DNA from: Methylobacterium variabile
Lineage (GTDB): Bacteria; Pseudomonadota; Alphaproteobacteria; Rhizobiales; Beijerinckiaceae
NCBI RefSeq assembly: GCF_001043975.1
Contig: NZ_LABY01000143.1
Location: forward strand, 1-41,958
Reading direction: 5' to 3'
DNA length: 41,958 nt
Shown: piece after piece, positions 39,766 through 41,958 of the stretch
Layout of the letters: each line of letters begins with the position of its first letter
Position numbering within the stretch: position 1 is the first letter of the stretch
Position numbers and translations under genes: made by a program
The notes under the pieces: model-generated
The model's database searches: none
What the model was told of the DNA's origin: nothing
What the model saw: only the letters and a program-made list of their open reading frames with translations

Positions 39766-41958
39766 ATGCCCTTCATCGCGAACGGATCGGCCGGCGAGCC
39801 GATCATCTTGCCCGTGTCCGGTCAGCCCGGCCTTACCGGAGCTCCGGGCAAGGACGGCACGGACGGCCAACGGGGCGAGCGCGGCCTGCCAGGCGAGCAA
39901 GGCCCTGCCGGCGCCGGCTCGCTCATCAGCCGGACGGCGACGGTGTTCATCCAGCCATGGACCGCGCTCATCTCCGACGGGCAGGCCGGCTGCCGGCCGG
40001 CCGATCCGTCCGACCCGAGCCAGCGCCAGCAGGTGATCGCTGTCACGGCAGCGGGCGGCGCTGCCGGGGCGCAGGTGCAGGGCCAGAATGCCGGCGACTT
40101 GTTCGGACCCACCAACGGCTTCGTCCCCGGCGCCACGCTGTTCGTCGGCCCGGGTGGCGCACTGGTCCCGACGCCTCCCGACTCCGGCTGGCGTCAGCAG
40201 GTCGGCAAGGTCGTTTCGGACGGGCACATCGTCGTCGCCCTCGGCGAGGCGCGGATCATCGCGGCCGACACACCGATGCTCGCGGCGGGCGGCTTTGCGA
40301 CGCCAGCCTTGCCCACTGACGTGCAGCAGGGCACCGCGGTCAACCGCTACCTCACTCCTGCCCGACTCGCGGACGTCGCGGCACCTGGCAACCCGGTCGG
40401 CGACGAGCTGGCCGCGAAGGCCGCCGTCACGGATACGACGAGCACTGCCCCCGGGAGCGCCGCGCCGCGCGTGTACAGCGACAAGGCGGCCGATTTTCCC
40501 GCAACGCCCTACGACTACCTGACCAATCCGGCGGATCGCGTCGCTGTCCGGACCGGCGTCAATGCGCCGGACACGGCAGCGGCCATGCAGGCGTGGCTCA
40601 CCGCGCTGACCAGCTACTCTCCGGCGACGAGCGTCAGCGCGACGATCCCGCCCGGGGAGTGGTCGCTGTCCAAGGTCGCGCGGGCCTACGCCCGAAGCAC
40701 CGGAGCGTATCGGACGATCACGCTCTACATCGACCCAGGCGCGAAGTTGATCGCAGGCCCGGCGAACTCCTACCGCTACAAGGTGCTTGGACCTTGGGAC
40801 GTGGCGACCAACCCCACGCTCATCAGCTCGGGCAGCGGCCAGGTCGGTGATGCCTACGTCGTCATCTCGGCGCACGATAGTCTGAACATTGACAGCATCA
40901 GAAGCCTGAATGTTGGCGACACCGCTTATCGCGGCGTCAATGGGTGGCAGAAAATACTCGCCAAGCCTAAGTACCGGATGCAATCATGGGACGCTAACAC
41001 GAACAAAGACGATGCGGGTAACACCGTTCTCATCTCCGGGGTGGGCGAAGAAGGCGACACAATTATCGTCGCTCGCGCCGGTAATACGATCGTCGACGGC
41101 GCCGGTGATTGGGGAGTCGGAGATGAGGCCTATTTCTGCTACGGAGCGTGGCGCAAGAAGCGCGTGCGCGGCGGCACCTTCAAAGGGGCATGGGACCCAA
41201 ATACGCGCCAGCCCGCTCTCAACAACGCCAATGGCAGTGCCGGCGATTGGTACGTCGTCATCAGTGCCGGCACCGCGTTCGGTGGCGTTGATCTTGGAAA
41301 CGGCAGCTTCACTGGGCTCGGCAACAACGTGTCTTGGCAACCGGGGGACAAGGTGTGGTGTCTTTCTCCTGGCATCTGGCACAAATGCTACGCGTCTCCG
41401 ACCCCGCAAGGCACGATCACGCCTGATGGAAAGATCACGGAGCGTCGATTTACAACGACAACTGCAGATGGCGCGACCAACAAATACTTCCCACCCGAAG
41501 GAAAGACTGATTGGCCATTCGTCGGCAAAGGCGCGTACGGAGACACGTACACGATCACTGAGGATGTGACGATCCCTGGCGTAGGGTCCTTTGTCACGGG
41601 GACGCAGGTCTATTTCGGCCCGAACGGCCTGGAGATTATCGCCGCAGACCCCAACTGGAACCGTGGTCTGTTTCATTTGACGTTAGATGAGAAAACGGCG
41701 ATCTACATTGAGGGGCGGTTCTCCCCGATCAGCCGCATCAACGGCAATGCAACGCCTGAGGTGTCGAACGGCATTGCACTCCGCGTCGACAGTCGCGCCC
41801 GTCCGGCCGCCGCAGGATACCTCTTTCAGGGCTCGATGTTCAGTGTAGAGACGTATTCTGAATGTGATCATCCTGACCAGGGGCAAGCACAGGTCAACGG
41901 CGGAAACTGGGAAGCTGTCGTACAGACGAACAACATTTTCTTGCCGATTATCCGCAAG
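39766..41958 (+). CDS. Large tail fibre with collagen-like stalk, 3' end beyond the window
   Basis: ATG 39766 opens a frame without stops to the edge, 731 codons. It starts with a short globular part, then a collagen-like Gly-X-Y stretch (GLTGAPGKDGTDGQRGERGL, then PGEQGPAGAG, residues 23-51), then a long beta-rich region with many Gly/Asn/Asp turns (GGTFKGAWDPNTRQPALNNA) that suggests a beta-helix or receptor-binding body. From about 40900 the sequence becomes AT-richer and less biased, usual for exchanged host-recognition regions. Whether the end has enzymatic activity cannot be judged because the gene is cut. Confidence 0.85.
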   Translation, partial: MPFIANGSAGEPIILPVSGQPGLTGAPGKDGTDGQRGERGLPGEQGPAGAGSLISRTATVFIQPWTALISDGQAGCRPADPSDPSQRQQVIAVTAAGGAAGAQVQGQNAGDLFGPTNGFVPGATLFVGPGGALVPTPPDSGWRQQVGKVVSDGHIVVALGEARIIAADTPMLAAGGFATPALPTDVQQGTAVNRYLTPARLADVAAPGNPVGDELAAKAAVTDTTSTAPGSAAPRVYSDKAADFPATPYDYLTNPADRVAVRTGVNAPDTAAAMQAWLTALTSYSPATSVSATIPPGEWSLSKVARAYARSTGAYRTITLYIDPGAKLIAGPANSYRYKVLGPWDVATNPTLISSGSGQVGDAYVVISAHDSLNIDSIRSLNVGDTAYRGVNGWQKILAKPKYRMQSWDANTNKDDAGNTVLISGVGEEGDTIIVARAGNTIVDGAGDWGVGDEAYFCYGAWRKKRVRGGTFKGAWDPNTRQPALNNANGSAGDWYVVISAGTAFGGVDLGNGSFTGLGNNVSWQPGDKVWCLSPGIWHKCYASPTPQGTITPDGKITERRFTTTTADGATNKYFPPEGKTDWPFVGKGAYGDTYTITEDVTIPGVGSFVTGTQVYFGPNGLEIIAADPNWNRGLFHLTLDEKTAIYIEGRFSPISRINGNATPEVSNGIALRVDSRARPAAAGYLFQGSMFSVETYSECDHPDQGQAQVNGGNWEAVVQTNNIFLPIIRK

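Overview
The window is a high-GC double-stranded DNA phage genome, almost certainly a prophage, with a contractile (myovirus-type) tail. Composition (GC-rich codons with C or G in third positions), a Ros/MucR-type regulator and the style of the small hypothetical proteins point to an alphaproteobacterial host, most likely Methylobacterium or a close Hyphomicrobiales relative; this host call is inference. Neither end of the element is visible: a leftward gene runs off the left edge and a tail-fibre gene runs off the right edge. No integrase, lysis cassette or attachment site is in view.

Layout. (1) 1-1.6 kb, leftward: an edge-truncated conserved gene, a small membrane-anchored protein and a LexA/CI-like S24 repressor; near-identical palindromic operators lie at both ends of the repressor gene, each inside the spacer of a likely promoter. 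(2) 1.6-4.7 kb, rightward: a Cro-like gene and a run of small early genes, several coupled by ATGA overlaps, with one small gene on the opposite strand. (3) 4.7-10.6 kb: replication and recombination genes, namely a DUF2303 protein with its small partner, a VRR-NUC nuclease, an adenine methyltransferase-like protein, a RecD/Dda-like helicase and a P4-type SF3 helicase/primase-like protein. (4) 10.57-10.85 kb: a dense array of GGTCCAA repeats organised as a giant inverted repeat with an AT-rich side, a strong candidate replication origin. (5) 10.85-12.4 kb: a zinc-ligand-less MucR-like regulator, a phage-encoded NusG paralogue and a structured leader, forming a plausible late-gene switch. (6) 12.4-21.7 kb: packaging and head genes (terminase, DUF1073 portal, Mu F-like protein, DUF2213 protease, DUF2190 decoration protein, DUF2184 capsid) interrupted by two secreted proteins (one collagen-like) and by a free-standing HNH endonuclease with its own leader. 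(7) 21.7-39.8 kb: neck, DUF3383 sheath, tube, tail-assembly chaperone with a -1 frameshift signal, tape measure with two cell-wall-degrading domains, baseplate hub, spike, wedge and fibre genes. Three accessory genes sit inside this tail module: a zinc-ribbon protein and a secreted protein on the minus strand, and an antirepressor with its own operator-like palindromes and hairpin leader. (8) 39.8 kb to the end: a large tail fibre with a collagen-like stalk, incomplete.

How it works together. The S24 repressor is expected to silence both the leftward small operon and the rightward early operon until SOS-type self-cleavage. Early products replicate the genome, perhaps from the repeat array. 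The NusG paralogue, placed directly before the terminase, is well positioned to let RNA polymerase read the roughly 30 kb rightward late operon, which contains at least one intrinsic-terminator-like hairpin. The antirepressor in the tail region could couple this prophage to others in the same host.
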